A DNA stretch of 64,000 nucleotides, taken from Vitellaria paradoxa. Its lineage: Eukaryota > Streptophyta > Magnoliopsida > Ericales > Sapotaceae. The translations under genes were made by a program, and so were the position numbers. The stretch is from contig CM034244.1 of assembly GCA_019916065.1 (NCBI GenBank), forward strand, positions 32,797,433 through 32,861,432, written 5' to 3'. Below, one piece after another: positions 50,301 through 56,500 of the stretch (position 1 is the first letter of the stretch; each line of letters starts with the position of its first letter). The notes under the pieces are model-generated. The model saw only the letters and a list, made by a program, of their open reading frames with translations, was not told where the DNA came from and made no database searches.

Positions 50301-50809
50301 TATGCATTTTCTTCCTTTGACAGCATCGACGTGAAACCTTAGTTTGGATAAATTATGAAAAATGGGCTTCCCCTGATTGCAGACAGCAGAGTTGTTCTCT
50401 TTTTCTTGGAAAGTGAAAAAAATAGATCACTTTCAAAAATTAAAAGAATTAGAGCACATTCTGATATATCCTTGTTAATTTATCCGATTGATGATAAATT
50501 ATCATTTGTTTGATGCCTAGTATTTATTATAAGGAATAATAATTTTCCACTAGTTTTTAAATTTTCCATTCAGTATATTTATTAGCCCTTGTGCGTGAAT
50601 TTCAGGTTCACATTGTTGCTTCAGAGTGTCTTCTGCAAATGACAGAGCTCTTTGGTGCCCTTCCACCTGAGCACTGGACAGAAATAGTGTTCAAGGGAGA
50701 GCTTCTTCAGCGGTACGAGGCAGAAAAAAATGAGCTAGCAAAATCATCTCTAAAGAAGTGTATTGACATCCTTGACAGCCTTGAAAGGAAAGATGTCCAA
50801 ATGTCCTAA
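11309..50809 (+). CDS. ECM29: ECM29-like proteasome adaptor/scaffold, C-terminal part, 15 exons (5' end outside window)
   Basis: Coding exons: 11309-11476, 11649-11942, 12263-12439, 21356-21619, 21927-22025, 22380-22564, 23496-23831, 26167-26320, 26474-26584, 45315-45482, 47290-47416, 49284-49442, 49527-49639, 49731-49790, 50606-50809. All phases join, giving 872 residues and a TAA stop. The peptides (for example [60 protein letters not shown]) match the plant ECM29 family as I remember it. ECM29 is a long helical HEAT/ARM-repeat protein that binds 26S proteasomes and links or stabilises core and regulatory particles. About half of the usual ~1,800-residue protein is present. The first exon here starts in phase 0 after an AG, so earlier exons lie left of position 1. 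No exon is lost to the many intronic insertions. Boundaries rest on splice consensus and remembered homologues, not an alignment. GCN1-like HEAT proteins were the main alternative and fit less well. Confidence 0.93.
12440..14074. other. ECM29 intron, 5' part before the copia B insertion
   Basis: AT-rich intron with no convincing exon. It holds the TRIM-like element at 13373-13718 and a related repeat-like stretch (about 13290-13372). The homologous protein joins directly from the exon ending 12439 to the one starting 21356. Confidence 0.6.
13373..13718 (+). mobile_element. TRIM-like element (short terminal direct repeats plus PBS)
   Basis: Two related direct repeats of about 115 bp (13373-13486 and about 13606-13718), both ending in GTTGGATGTTTT(T/A)ACA, flank roughly 120 bp. 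The first is followed immediately by TGGTATTAAAG, resembling the initiator-tRNA-Met primer binding site of copia/TRIM elements. There is no coding capacity. A clear target duplication is not visible, so the call is tentative. Confidence 0.5.
14302..14610 (-). pseudogene. Copia RNase H remnant
   Basis: Contains [26 protein letters not shown] and [18 protein letters not shown], the typical copia RNase H C-terminal blocks, near the 3' LTR of copia B. The catalytic N-terminal part is missing or shifted. Confidence 0.85.
15214..15414 (-). pseudogene. Copia reverse transcriptase remnant
   Basis: [20 protein letters not shown] followed by the catalytic [12 protein letters not shown] (YVDD) identifies the copia RT palm region. 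Flanking RT parts are broken by stops and frameshifts. Confidence 0.88.
15933..16151 (-). pseudogene. Copia integrase-RT linker remnant (Pro/Ser-rich)
   Basis: A Pro/Thr/Ser-rich stretch ([20 protein letters not shown]) lies between the gag remnant and the RT remnant of copia B. This composition is typical of the variable linker before copia RT. Assigned by position and composition. Confidence 0.5.
16796..16981 (-). pseudogene. Copia gag remnant
   Basis: [20 protein letters not shown] and [12 protein letters not shown] match the UBN2-type gag pattern of copia elements. It continues upstream as a broken stretch near 17000-17110 ([20 protein letters not shown]). Confidence 0.75.
17184..18116. 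mobile_element. AT-rich MITE-like element inside copia B
   Basis: The ends form an imperfect inverted repeat (GCCCCCGTTTGGTAATG at the left, CATTACTAAATGGCCTC at the right) bordered by TAA on both sides (17181-17183, 18117-18119). A 3-bp TAA duplication with CCGTTTGG-type ends suggests a PIF/Harbinger-type MITE. The interior is almost pure A/T and repeats the motif (A/G)TGAAATATATTTTAT about five times (17440, 17610, 17695, 17757, 17915 regions). It lies within the gag region of the dead copia element, so it is younger. Confidence 0.6.
18740..19034 (-). repeat. Duplicated leader of copia B with a second PBS
   Basis: A block containing aaagcctttgatggtttatt is present twice (near 18765 and 18930), together with the neighbouring aacttTAAAACCTAGGTTTTAAG block (near 18875 and 19060). 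At about 19004-19023 the minus strand reads TGGTATCAGAGCAATGATCC, a better copia PBS than the one next to the 5' LTR. Confidence 0.6.
19378..21355. other. ECM29 intron, 3' part
   Basis: AT-rich, no exon found. Includes a TRIM-like element (20677-20971) and, at 19600-19690, a fragment related to the 13.4-13.7 kb TRIM-like repeat in opposite orientation. The last ~250 nt lead to the acceptor TATACAG at 21355. Confidence 0.6.
20677..20971 (+). mobile_element. TRIM-like element, very short terminal repeats
   Basis: Two direct repeats of about 64 bp, both beginning TGATA and ending ...TTAACA, lie at about 20677-20739 and 20908-20971. The first is followed directly by TGGTTTCAAATCTC, a degenerate tRNA-Met PBS, and the second is preceded by the purine-rich tract AAGTGAGGGAGAGAGTG. 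There is no ORF. This is the architecture of a TRIM, but the repeats are unusually short. Confidence 0.5.
22207..22391. repeat. ~95-bp tandem duplication across an ECM29 intron-exon border
   Basis: Two copies of a block running from GAGA(A)n CACC through ATTCACAGCTGCATGCAGCAA. The second copy has one extra A and one extra TTTTC unit. Just before it are homopolymer and AAG tracts (C run at about 22130-22144, A runs, AAG repeats about 22179-22205). Confidence 0.85.
22380..22564 (+). CDS. ECM29: ECM29 exon with a duplicated upstream acceptor
   Basis: The exon encodes [20 protein letters not shown] and following residues and ends in phase 2 (AG|G completes Arg with the next exon at 23496). The intron end and first 14 exon bases are tandemly duplicated upstream, giving a decoy acceptor after 22283. 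The 22380 start is chosen because the decoy reads into an in-frame TGA before the true exon. Confidence 0.9.
22860..23399 (+). mobile_element. Ty1/copia remnant: RNase H end plus 3' LTR
   Basis: [20 protein letters not shown] and the DNQAA block mark copia RNase H on the plus strand (22950-23130). A 33-bp insertion bounded by GAAAGGA splits [11 protein letters not shown] polypurine tract TTTAGGGGAG (to 23219) precedes a 180-bp 3' LTR, TGTTAAGAAC...CCTAACA (23220-23399). The rest of the element is missing. It lies in an ECM29 intron, same strand. Confidence 0.8.
23832..26166. other. ECM29 intron containing a hAT-type MITE
   Basis: AT-rich intron without recognisable coding sequence. A minus-strand LINE-like 3' tail (TTGCTTATCTTTTT, near 24555-24580) may mark a heavily truncated LINE. 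The hAT-type MITE is at 25339-25755. Confidence 0.55.
25339..25755. mobile_element. hAT-type MITE
   Basis: The termini TAGGGTGGAAACGA and (inverted) TAGGGGTGGAAACGAG form terminal inverted repeats. The flanks carry the 8-bp direct repeat GCTAGACC (25331-25338, 25756-25763), the target-duplication length of the hAT superfamily. The interior is full of GAGCTCGAGCTT-like subterminal repeats. It has no ORF, so it is non-autonomous. Confidence 0.85.
26856..28759 (-). repeat. 3' LTR of the Athila-like element
   Basis: Same length (1904 bp) and nearly the same sequence as the 5' LTR. The TATA box (about 28240-28249) and GGTCCGGACC repeats (about 28301-28492) are conserved. Confidence 0.95.
28760..28771 (-). 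other. Polypurine tract
   Basis: AGTTGGGGGGTG on the minus strand directly abuts the 3' LTR start, where plus-strand DNA priming is expected. Confidence 0.75.
28772..31044. other. Non-coding 3' region of the Athila-like element
   Basis: 2.3 kb between the third ORF stop and the polypurine tract, with no convincing ORF on either strand. Has T runs (29575-29589, 29635-29657) and an AT repeat (29788-29808). A long non-coding stretch here is common in Athila elements. Confidence 0.7.
31045..32130 (-). CDS. Third ORF of the Athila-like element, 361 aa, intact
   Basis: Starts [21 protein letters not shown] central domain ([64 protein letters not shown]) resembles the 'putative plant transposon protein' domain found in extra ORFs of plant gypsy elements. 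A basic ATKKRKA stretch (~residue 280) could be a nuclear localisation signal. The last ~55 residues look like a coiled coil ([17 protein letters not shown]). No signal peptide or membrane segment is evident, so it is not envelope-like in structure although it occupies the env position. Function unknown. It stays open while pol is broken. Confidence 0.8.
   Translation of the reverse strand: MPPRTKHAANRRLEPVFDRNRFWRAEAELSYDDNWVNKPVVVERYWNIEHFESEDFLLEQNFEGRQWLGIAKFNAYCVVDLVREFFANFKEGSISKRRGRERLVSWVRGVEIILTPDDLAQVFQLPRVQRPEFSYPDEGTPPFLNLVSEIVSEGQEWEAEYRKPASILADKYWALHMFSCTNLLPQNRNSDCTPLRARLIYAIGTGMTIDLPSYLWNHIAYVCEQPNSLTALPFGGALTEIFRRKGAQVTDDMPIALGLQPFTITSYSKSRGNMATKKRKATTVHEHTSAPILEETEEGQEVTNTELADRLDVLEGRMDHIEKNQEEDHQLLLRIQQSQQTQEHLLQSVLDHLRDSFPPPQ
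32136..32461 (-). other. Putative leader intron of the third ORF
   Basis: A strong donor CTATAAG|GTATGT (32462/32461) and an acceptor TTGGGTTGTAG (ending 32136) bound 326 nt on the minus strand; the ATG follows five nt after the acceptor. The same acceptor could also receive a splice from the LTR leader donor near 39877. Confidence 0.5.
32570..32764 (-). promoter_or_regulatory. Putative internal promoter for the third ORF
   Basis: Two GGTCCGGACC repeat units (32666-32702 and 32729-32764) lie upstream of the third ORF. The first is identical over 37 nt to the unit at 28301-28337 in the LTR. About 90 nt further downstream on the minus strand is an AAAATATAAC TATA-like box near 32567-32575. The arrangement parallels repeats plus TATA in U3. 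Promoter activity is inferred. Confidence 0.45.
32923..35988 (-). pseudogene. Athila-like pol: RT, RNase H, integrase, with about seven frameshifts
   Basis: Order on the minus strand: RT N-terminus (35988-35563), VCIDYR block (35552-35343), RT palm with catalytic FMDDFSVYG plus RNase H ([33 protein letters not shown]; 35325-34351), integrase HHCC zinc finger and core (34345-33568, [17 protein letters not shown]), integrase C-terminal half (33584-33279, [17 protein letters not shown]) and a terminal domain (33195-32923, WSGPFIV). Joining them requires single-base shifts near 35578, 35395, 34348, 34015, 33580, 33275 and 33164. No large deletion is visible. The element therefore encodes no working pol unless these are sequencing errors. 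Confidence 0.9.
35978..38548 (-). CDS. Athila-like gag-protease polyprotein, 856 aa, open
   Basis: Starts [13 protein letters not shown]. Residues ~90-260 form a Retrotrans_gag capsid domain ([33 protein letters not shown]). A zinc knuckle [15 protein letters not shown] follows at about 320-335. A Pro/Gln- then Glu/Lys-rich middle leads to a retropepsin-like domain whose active site is DLGAS (in [20 protein letters not shown]), the variant usual in this lineage. The ORF ends KGFYDT; the pol frame begins inside this end (overlap 35978-35988, shifted frame). Gag packages the RNA; the protease would process Gag-Pol. No stop or frameshift, in contrast to pol. Confidence 0.9.
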   Translation of the reverse strand: MHGWIRGEDGRLLRPESLAVPLELESSLGETQTPRIPTLPLEMAAEDQAVAARQSLRDILQQNRHTPESCIVWPVNQTFHFKPGMIQLLPTFHGMNSENPYDHLTRFRNICVTIKDQGCQIELVFLKLFPFSLQDKAARWFEFLPSNSIRTWDEMQAKFLKKFFPPNRTDAIQHQILNFASQHGETFYQSWERFKTLLHSCPHHGFEVWRLASIFYGALTPQLKQFVETMCNGQFYDKTPEEAYEYFEFLAENAQTWDTTGPQNTQNINGTPIRGLHHLSETDDLKAKLATLTREIETLKSKKDTPIVKEPIANVYCVACDSQSHRTDDCPSMPLCREVVQNQLSSELPIHAINQYRPPYRGQNLGGNPYSETYNPGVRNHPNFSWRNDGAAQMPQSYHPPPPPNHQVSVTNPGLPQNVGPSHTPYIPPNKRSTEETLQQYMNTQSTLWAQNNRTLDDIRGQLTLLTQTLTTQPKGQFPAQPRPNPIAQVKNVEGSSNMPGNIEQVQNITTLRSGKTIDKTIHPKMVEVREELEPKRMSEDNRREGKQPIGMEEEKAKREEESKKEKSEDEKGENQKEKESILVPREYIPKAPFPQRFLKAKREARAAELLEVFKQVKINIPLLDAIKQIPVYAKFLKELCTVKRGLNVKEKAFLTEQASAILQCRTPPKYKDPGCPTISCYIGKFFVSRALLDLGASVNLLPYSVYEQLGLGEIKPTRVTLQLADRSIKVPRGIVEDVLVQVENFYFPVDFIILDTQPLTSLSAPDQTPVILGRPFLATSNALINCRNGSMKMSFGNIEFETNIFHVTKQPKEVAEIQEVDVVETIVQNYVDREFIEDPLERILCSGIEKGFYDT
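38686..38703 (-). other. Primer binding site, tRNA-Asp type
   Basis: The minus strand reads TGGCGCCATTGCCGGGGA six nt after the 5' LTR. This matches, with one difference, the remembered 3' end of plant tRNA-Asp used by Athila-type elements. Confidence 0.8.
38710..40613 (-). repeat. 5' LTR of the Athila-like element
   Basis: In minus-strand order: GC-rich GGTCCGGACC repeats (40158-40347), then a TATA box (TATATATA, about 40094-40103), then about 1.35 kb of transcribed leader. A GTAAGT donor lies in CAA|GTAAGTT (about 39877). The repeats therefore sit in the U3 enhancer position. Confidence 0.85.
40619..42593. other. ECM29 intron segment with a TRIM-like element
   Basis: AT-rich. A pair of direct repeats beginning TTGATATATATT and ending near GACTTAGCA / GACTTGA lies at about 41045-41111 and 41230-41291. 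The first is followed by TGGTGTCCG, so this looks like another copy of the short TRIM-like family seen at 20.7 kb. No exon seen. Confidence 0.45.
42637..43218 (+). mobile_element. LINE C: strongly 5'-truncated LINE inside a copia LTR
   Basis: Flanked by the 13-bp direct repeat TATTTGTATTTAC (42637-42649, 43206-43218). The body (about 556 bp) encodes only the zf-RVT end of ORF2: [19 protein letters not shown], then, after a frameshift near 42930, [11 protein letters not shown] to a stop near 43119. It ends TTATCCTTTTCAAAA plus an A-tail, the same 3' end as LINEs A and B. Confidence 0.92.
43374..43610 (-). pseudogene. Copia RNase H remnant of element C
   Basis: [20 protein letters not shown] and [12 protein letters not shown] are the typical RNase H blocks at the end of copia pol, with the middle deleted. 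Its end lies just upstream (minus strand) of GAGATGGAG, a polypurine tract, and the 3' LTR. Confidence 0.85.
43640..44560. repeat. Fragment of a divergent Athila-like LTR
   Basis: The stretch gcaaatgcaggagtgtgcgg and following bases parallels the start of the 1904-bp LTR (gtgcaagggtgtgcggtgta...). Later parts share the same succession of AT-rich blocks. A short tandem repeat (ttaatgggttgaatcaaga) lies at 44334-44385. No coding sequence. Confidence 0.5.
45483..47289. other. ECM29 intron with a (GT)n(GA)n microsatellite
   Basis: No exon recognised. A compound GT/GA dinucleotide repeat lies at about 46238-46286. A moderately GC-richer stretch (46560-46870) with a box-B-like AAGTTCAAAGCCT may be an old SINE. 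Confidence 0.5.
48714..49220 (+). mobile_element. TRIM-like element next to an ECM29 acceptor
   Basis: Related terminal segments at about 48714-48790 and 49141-49220 (gttgcccc...taagcttttgg/agatgag) flank three imperfect repeats of a unit containing GATATCAGATCAGAC and GAGTTCAAACCTCA-like motifs. The right end lies 63 nt before the exon at 49284. Family membership with the 13.3, 20.7 and 41.1 kb copies is judged by shared words, not alignment. Confidence 0.45.
49284..49442 (+). CDS. ECM29: ECM29 exon followed by a GC-AG intron
   Basis: The exon reads [20 protein letters not shown] onward. The acceptor at 49283 is chosen over an earlier AG at 49232 because it gives the expected joint after ...SDAVKA; the earlier one would add 17 residues not expected in homologues. 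The donor is ACAG|GCACGT, a GC donor, and joins in phase to 49527 (...WTVKMS...). Confidence 0.8.
49936..50093. repeat. Perfect 79-bp tandem duplication in the last ECM29 intron
   Basis: Unit acacttctccacacactttg... occurs at 49936-50014 and 50015-50093 without difference, so it is recent. Confidence 0.95.
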
Positions 50810-50946
50810 GTTCATGCAAATGGCAGAAATCCCGTCCATCTTTGATTCGCTTCTCCATGTGGGATAGTTGTGAAGTCATTGCCCTTCTCAACTTCGTCGA
50901 GCTTTCGCTGGTTGAATCCTCGCTGATCAAACTCTTCAAGGAGCCA

Positions 50947-50952
50947 AATAAA
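50947..50952 (+). terminator. ECM29 candidate poly(A) signal
   Basis: AATAAA lies about 140 nt after the ECM29 stop codon. It is the first canonical signal in the presumed 3' UTR. Plant poly(A) signals are loose, so this is a candidate only. Confidence 0.4.
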
Positions 50953-53401
50953 GCACGCTTGGCAAGCCGCTCCAATGCTCCAGTATCATCTCCAATTTCT
51001 TTGAAGAATATATATATATATAATACATTGATGCTATATGTAGTATCTGGGGGAGCAGGGGTTATATTGGAAAGAATTTTGAAAAATATGAGAAGAAAGA
51101 GAGTCCAGAAAAAAAAAAAATGTAAGTGAAATTTGAGAGATTGCAAACTGAACATTGATAGTCAAGGCAAAAACAGTTAGAATGATGAAGTGAAACCCTT
51201 CCAGTGGATTGTTACAGATTTATCAATGGGTCTGTTCTGTGAGGGTGCTTGATTGAATACTAATCAATTGATTAAGCATAATGGATTATTTTTACATCAT
51301 TAGAAATTGCATGACTGGGTATTTGACTTTCTTAAATGTTTAGCAAAATTGGTTTCCAAATAAGACAATTTGGTAGAGTCCGTTTTAGGTTGAAGTGTTT
51401 GTTAAGGGAAAATATAAATGGAAGAGAATCCTGATTGCTCCACTTGTTTGGTTTGTAGTGGAAAATTGGCAAGGAAAAAGTAATGAAATTTGATATATTC
51501 AAATTTGAGTGCAATGTTTATCCCATTTTTGATGCAGGAAATTCGTTTCTTATTTCTTTTTAAGTCTATTTACATTCAATTTTATTATGATTGGTAAAAG
51601 GTTACGCAGAAGACATGTCTATTTAAAATGGTAGGATTTATGAGTTTTTCATTTAACTAGGCAAATTAAAAACAATATATGTAGAATTAGGATTATTTTA
51701 AGCTTTTTTTTTTTTTTACTAAAGTAGGAACAAAAGTAAGGAACAAATGGCTTGAATGCATTTGTCCAATAAACACTTTTTTAGGGTAAAAAATGTTGAA
51801 AGGGTTTATGAGTAAACTATATCTGTTTGTGAACTATTTGTGTTTCTATCTATTTTATACTATTAAAATTACACAATTACTTAAATGATATATAAATTCA
51901 AGTGAGAAATTTAAATTACATACGGATAAGCTTATATATTTATTCAAAAATAATTGGTTAATTTTTTGCATTATAAAAACATCTATGAAACGAACGTTTT
52001 TTTATTTTAATTCGAGTTGTTTGTTCTATTAACGATTTTTCTCTTACTATAAGAGAAAAAAAGAAGGGGAAAAAAAAGTTTAGAAGAGTCTTACTATTAT
52101 TGTTTTCAATTTGTCTGGTTGAGCAAAACTCTGGAATTTATAGGTAGTGTTGTAATGCATTAGATCGAAAAATATATTGATATTTTGTATGGGTTCAACT
52201 CGAAAAAGATATTGCTCCAACAAATAGGACAAATTTTGTTAGATGTGATGAGTTTTATATAACTGAGTTTCAATTTTATGTCAAAACTTCTAATAAAGTT
52301 ACAGATATCCTGTTCATTATTACCTATAAACAATGTTAAAAAAATAAAAATAAAATTAATCACCTCTAAACAATGTTAGAAAAATAAGATTAGTCTCCTC
52401 TGGACAATATTATAAAAAAGGGGCGTTGAAACACTATTTGACGCCAATTACACAAGACAATTGCGAAAAATCTCAATCTTGAAAAATCTCAATCTAGAAA
52501 AGGATGGTGTAGGTGTCAGCTATAATAATTTTTATGATGAACTAAGCCTCAACCTTGACAAAATAGTTTGATTGAAATATATATATATATATATATTATA
52601 TATAAAAGAAGTTTTTCTTCTTCTATGAGCCGATCATACCTTCGATGCAAGAATTTAATGGAAGAATAGTATATACAAAGCATGAAATAAGAGACCTTTA
52701 CACTAACTTTTTCAAAATATTTAATGTTACTCTCGAGATCGAATTAAAGTGGATATACCAATTTTTCATTGATGCACAAATTAAAAGAAAACTAATGAAA
52801 CCAAACTTTAAAAATAACCAGAGAAGCTTTGACCTTTTTCTTTTTTTTTTTTTTAAAGAGAAGCTCTGGCATTGATAAGATACTAAGAGAGTAGGTGAGT
52901 AAACGGAGTACTAAGTTGCTCAAGAGTCACACATGGCTCAACAACTCCAAGTATCCAAATGTTTAATATTTAATTCTTTCTTTTTGTTCAAATAGCTTGA
53001 ATTCCTAAGTTGCATATATAAAGGGCAAAAATGAAAAAAACAAAATAAAATAACGGCAAAAATGGAAAAAAAAGTGAGTAAAGTAGGACGTTAAAAGGTT
53101 GAGGCTAATTACCTCTTATATTACAGAGATGGATATATATCATGCATGTGCATAACACCAGCCATAAAATTTAACCTACTCATCCATATCATTCTAGTTT
53201 GATTATTCTCAGTGAAATTTTCTGGTAATATAACATTACCCACTTGAGTGATATGCAAATTATAATGCATACTGCTCAATTATTTGAGGAATTAATTCAC
53301 ATTTTCCGGTACTATTAAGCAGTAAACAAAGTTTTCAAGGGTCCAAGAGGTAGCCTCAAATGAGTGGCAGCAGAGAGAGGAGATGAATGTATGTATATAA
53401 T

Positions 53402-53407
53402 TTTATT
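53402..53407 (-). terminator. AGT1 candidate poly(A) signal
   Basis: AATAAA on the minus strand, about 97 nt downstream of the AGT1 stop codon. Confidence 0.45.
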
Positions 53408-53503
53408 TTTTACAGAGCGATTGGTAGCGAGTAAGTGCGAAGAAATTAAAGAAAAAGAGTTGCAGGCAAGATTTATAGTGAATCAAAATGAAATGAAATG
53501 GAA

Positions 53504-56500
53504 TCAAATCCTGGAAGGAATCAGGGGGGTGGTGTTTTGTAGGTAAGCAGAAGCTGCTCCAACTCCACTGCCAAGCTTCACTGGGTATCCCACATCCTTG
53601 AGTACCATTTCCACTCCCGCAAGACACCCCAGCAATTGCAACTACATATACATTTTGAAATGTATACACAAATTAATAAACATGTATATCAATAAAATAA
53701 ATTAAATTAAAAAAATATAATGACTTTTTTTAGCAATAGATCTCAATTAGCAAGTTGGATGACTTTTTTTTAGCAATAGATCTTAATTAGCAACTTGGAT
53801 GCTAAGATGAAAGTAGATCTATCACAAAAGATGAATGTAGTAAACATGAGAATTCTAAAATAGATATGTTATAATAAGATAAAAATAAATAATTAATATA
53901 TTCAAAAGAAAGTTGAGGTTGGACCGATAGAAGACAAGTTGAAAGAAGTATTATTTAAGATTATTTAGACGTGTCCAACATAGGTTTAGAGATGTAACAG
54001 TAGGAAAGAGTGAATAGATCAAAGTAAAAGGGACAAAAAGTAAATCTAAGATTACAAAAAAATAGACCTAAGATGTAAATAATTTCATTTTGCATCAAGA
54101 TGAAGCAACTTAATTGGTTTTTCTTTTTAACTCATAAGCTTGGATGTAAGTATAAGTGAAAAAAATTGACAATTTATTAAACATGAGGTGAACTCAAAAT
54201 TATTGAGAGAAAACTTGAATATTGTCACAGATGCATTAACATAAATTTGTACAAATATGAATAAATTAATTATTTGACTTGTTCATTAAATTTTGAAATA
54301 TTTAAGCATAAATATGATTATGAATCCAAAAACGACGTGTCAACTCGAATTGCTAAAAGTCTTGTTTTACAAAGATAGCCATTGTCACAATATCTTGGAA
54401 CAACAGTTTGGTCACCGAACAGTAGGAAATAGGGATCAAGTTTGGGCTTTAGTTAGGAACAACTGTGTTGGGTTTGTTGCCCATGTTCACTCGAGATCGG
54501 CTTGTGAGAAGTGGATTGGGATGGCTTCTGGTGCGATGTTGAGAGAATCATTGGTGTGGGAAGAAAGATATTATGTACTTGGTGCACCCTGGGCTGAGAA
54601 GCGTTTTTGGATTTTTAAGTGCCCAAACTCTATGCTGATGCGTTCACTTCTTCCTTCATACGAGCATTTTGCGAATACCATGTTGAATGGTACTGTAACG
54701 CTCACCATGGAAGGTGTACAAGCGGCCTTAAACTCTTAAGGAGTTGAAGAAATGGGTGTCTATTGGTAGAGATGATGCTCAAGGTTAATAGCGAAGAGGG
54801 ATTAGAGGAGCAAAAGAACTCATTAGGGGAAATTCTGGAAAAAAAAAAATGGTCATTCAAAGTCCAAATCCTGAAAGAACCTGAAGTGCTATAAGTTACC
54901 TGAAAAGGGACATACGATGAAAGACTATCCAAAGTGGAGGAAAGAAAAGGGTCATAAGAATAAGCAAGAGTCATTCAACGTGGCGAATGTGGCAGAGGAA
55001 GCATCAAATTAAACTGATGGTGATATGTTATCAGTCTCTGGAGGATCTGATCTCTCTAAAGATGGATGGCTTCTTGATTCCAATTGCTCTTACCTCGTGG
55101 GATTGGTTGGAAACCTATAGGTCAATGAACTATGGTTCTGTCCTTATGGGAAGCAATGCTTCGTATAAGGTGGTGGGAATAGGCACAGTGAAGATTAATA
55201 TGTTTGATGTCGTCGTGAGAACTTGGAGAGGTTAGGCATGTTCCCGGTTTGAGAAAGAATTTGATCTCACTTAGAACTTTGGATGAGAATGTGTGTGGTT
55301 TCAAGTCTATTGTGAAAGTGACGAGAGGGGCTACGGTGTTAACAAAGGGTCAAAATATTGCAGGCAACATATGCAGACTGCTAGGGAGCACCATTGTAGG
55401 TGGATTTGCCTCAGTGACACCTTCAGACACTACAGCTGATAATGCACTTCTATGACACGTGCCTTGACCGTATTAGTGAGTAGGGCCTATTCGAATTGCA
55501 CAAAAGGAAGCCATTGAAAGTGATCAGACAGTGCAAGTTAGATTCCACAAGTATTGTGCACTTGAAAAGCAGCTCAGGGTTCAGTTCAAGACATGAAAGC
55601 ACATAACAAAGGGGAGTCTAAACTATATTCATTCAGATGTCTGGGAGCTTGTTAGAGTTGCTTCTAAGGGTGGTTCACTGTACTTTGTGACCTTCATGAT
55701 GATTATTCCAGAAAGGTTTGGGAGTATTTCATAAAGAACATGTCCAAGACCTTCAGTAAGTTCGAACTATTGAAAAGAAAAAGTGGAGAACCAAACGCGA
55801 AAGCGGATCAAGTGCCTCAGATCAAATAACCTGAGACACGTTCTAAGAGCAGGAACTCTTGGGTTTTGTTAGTATAATATGGTTGTACTTTTTAAACCCT
55901 AAGGGACTTCGTAATATACAGAATACTATCACCCATGGATGTAGGTATTTTGCAGAACACGTAAATCATATGTCTTCCTTGGTTTTCCTGTTTATTCTTG
56001 CATGTTTCTTGATTGATTAGAGGGTGTGCATTCTTGTTTTTTTGCTTTGCCATCAACAAGTCATCATGGAAGTCAATAGTTTGACCATAAAACATCATTC
56101 TGGAACCATTTTTGTCCCATGAAACTTGATATTTTAATCTTGTTAAAGTTCAAGTGATCAGCAACAGAGAATACAAGAAACGAAGAGTACCTCGTTTAGA
56201 TTGCCAAGATGACCTATTCTGAAGACCTTTCCAGCTACTTTATTTAGTCCCAGTCCTAAGCTTAAATTGTATCTTTTCCATGCCCTCCTTACAATTTCCG
56301 AACTATCAATGTATGGGGGAACAACCACTGCAGTGACTGTGTCACTGAACCATTCCTCTTTTTGAGTGCAATTCTTCAAGCCCCATGCCTCCACAGCAAG
56401 CCTGCATTTTTTTTTTCACATTGAAAATGCTTGGAATTTTCTGTTCAGAATAATAGCAATAACAAATCATGGAATATAGTGTCATGAGTGTTTTAAGCAC

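Larger units (their letters stand above)
50810..53503. other. Convergent intergenic region ECM29-AGT1
   Basis: About 2.7 kb of AT-rich sequence with the 3' UTRs of both genes at its edges. Has an AT microsatellite (52578-52602) and poly-A/T runs. No supported gene. Confidence 0.7.

Noticed and set aside
11309..50809. GCN1/ILITYHIA instead of ECM29
   Set aside because: Both are HEAT-repeat giants, but the residue blocks and C-terminus match the remembered plant ECM29 family and not GCN1.
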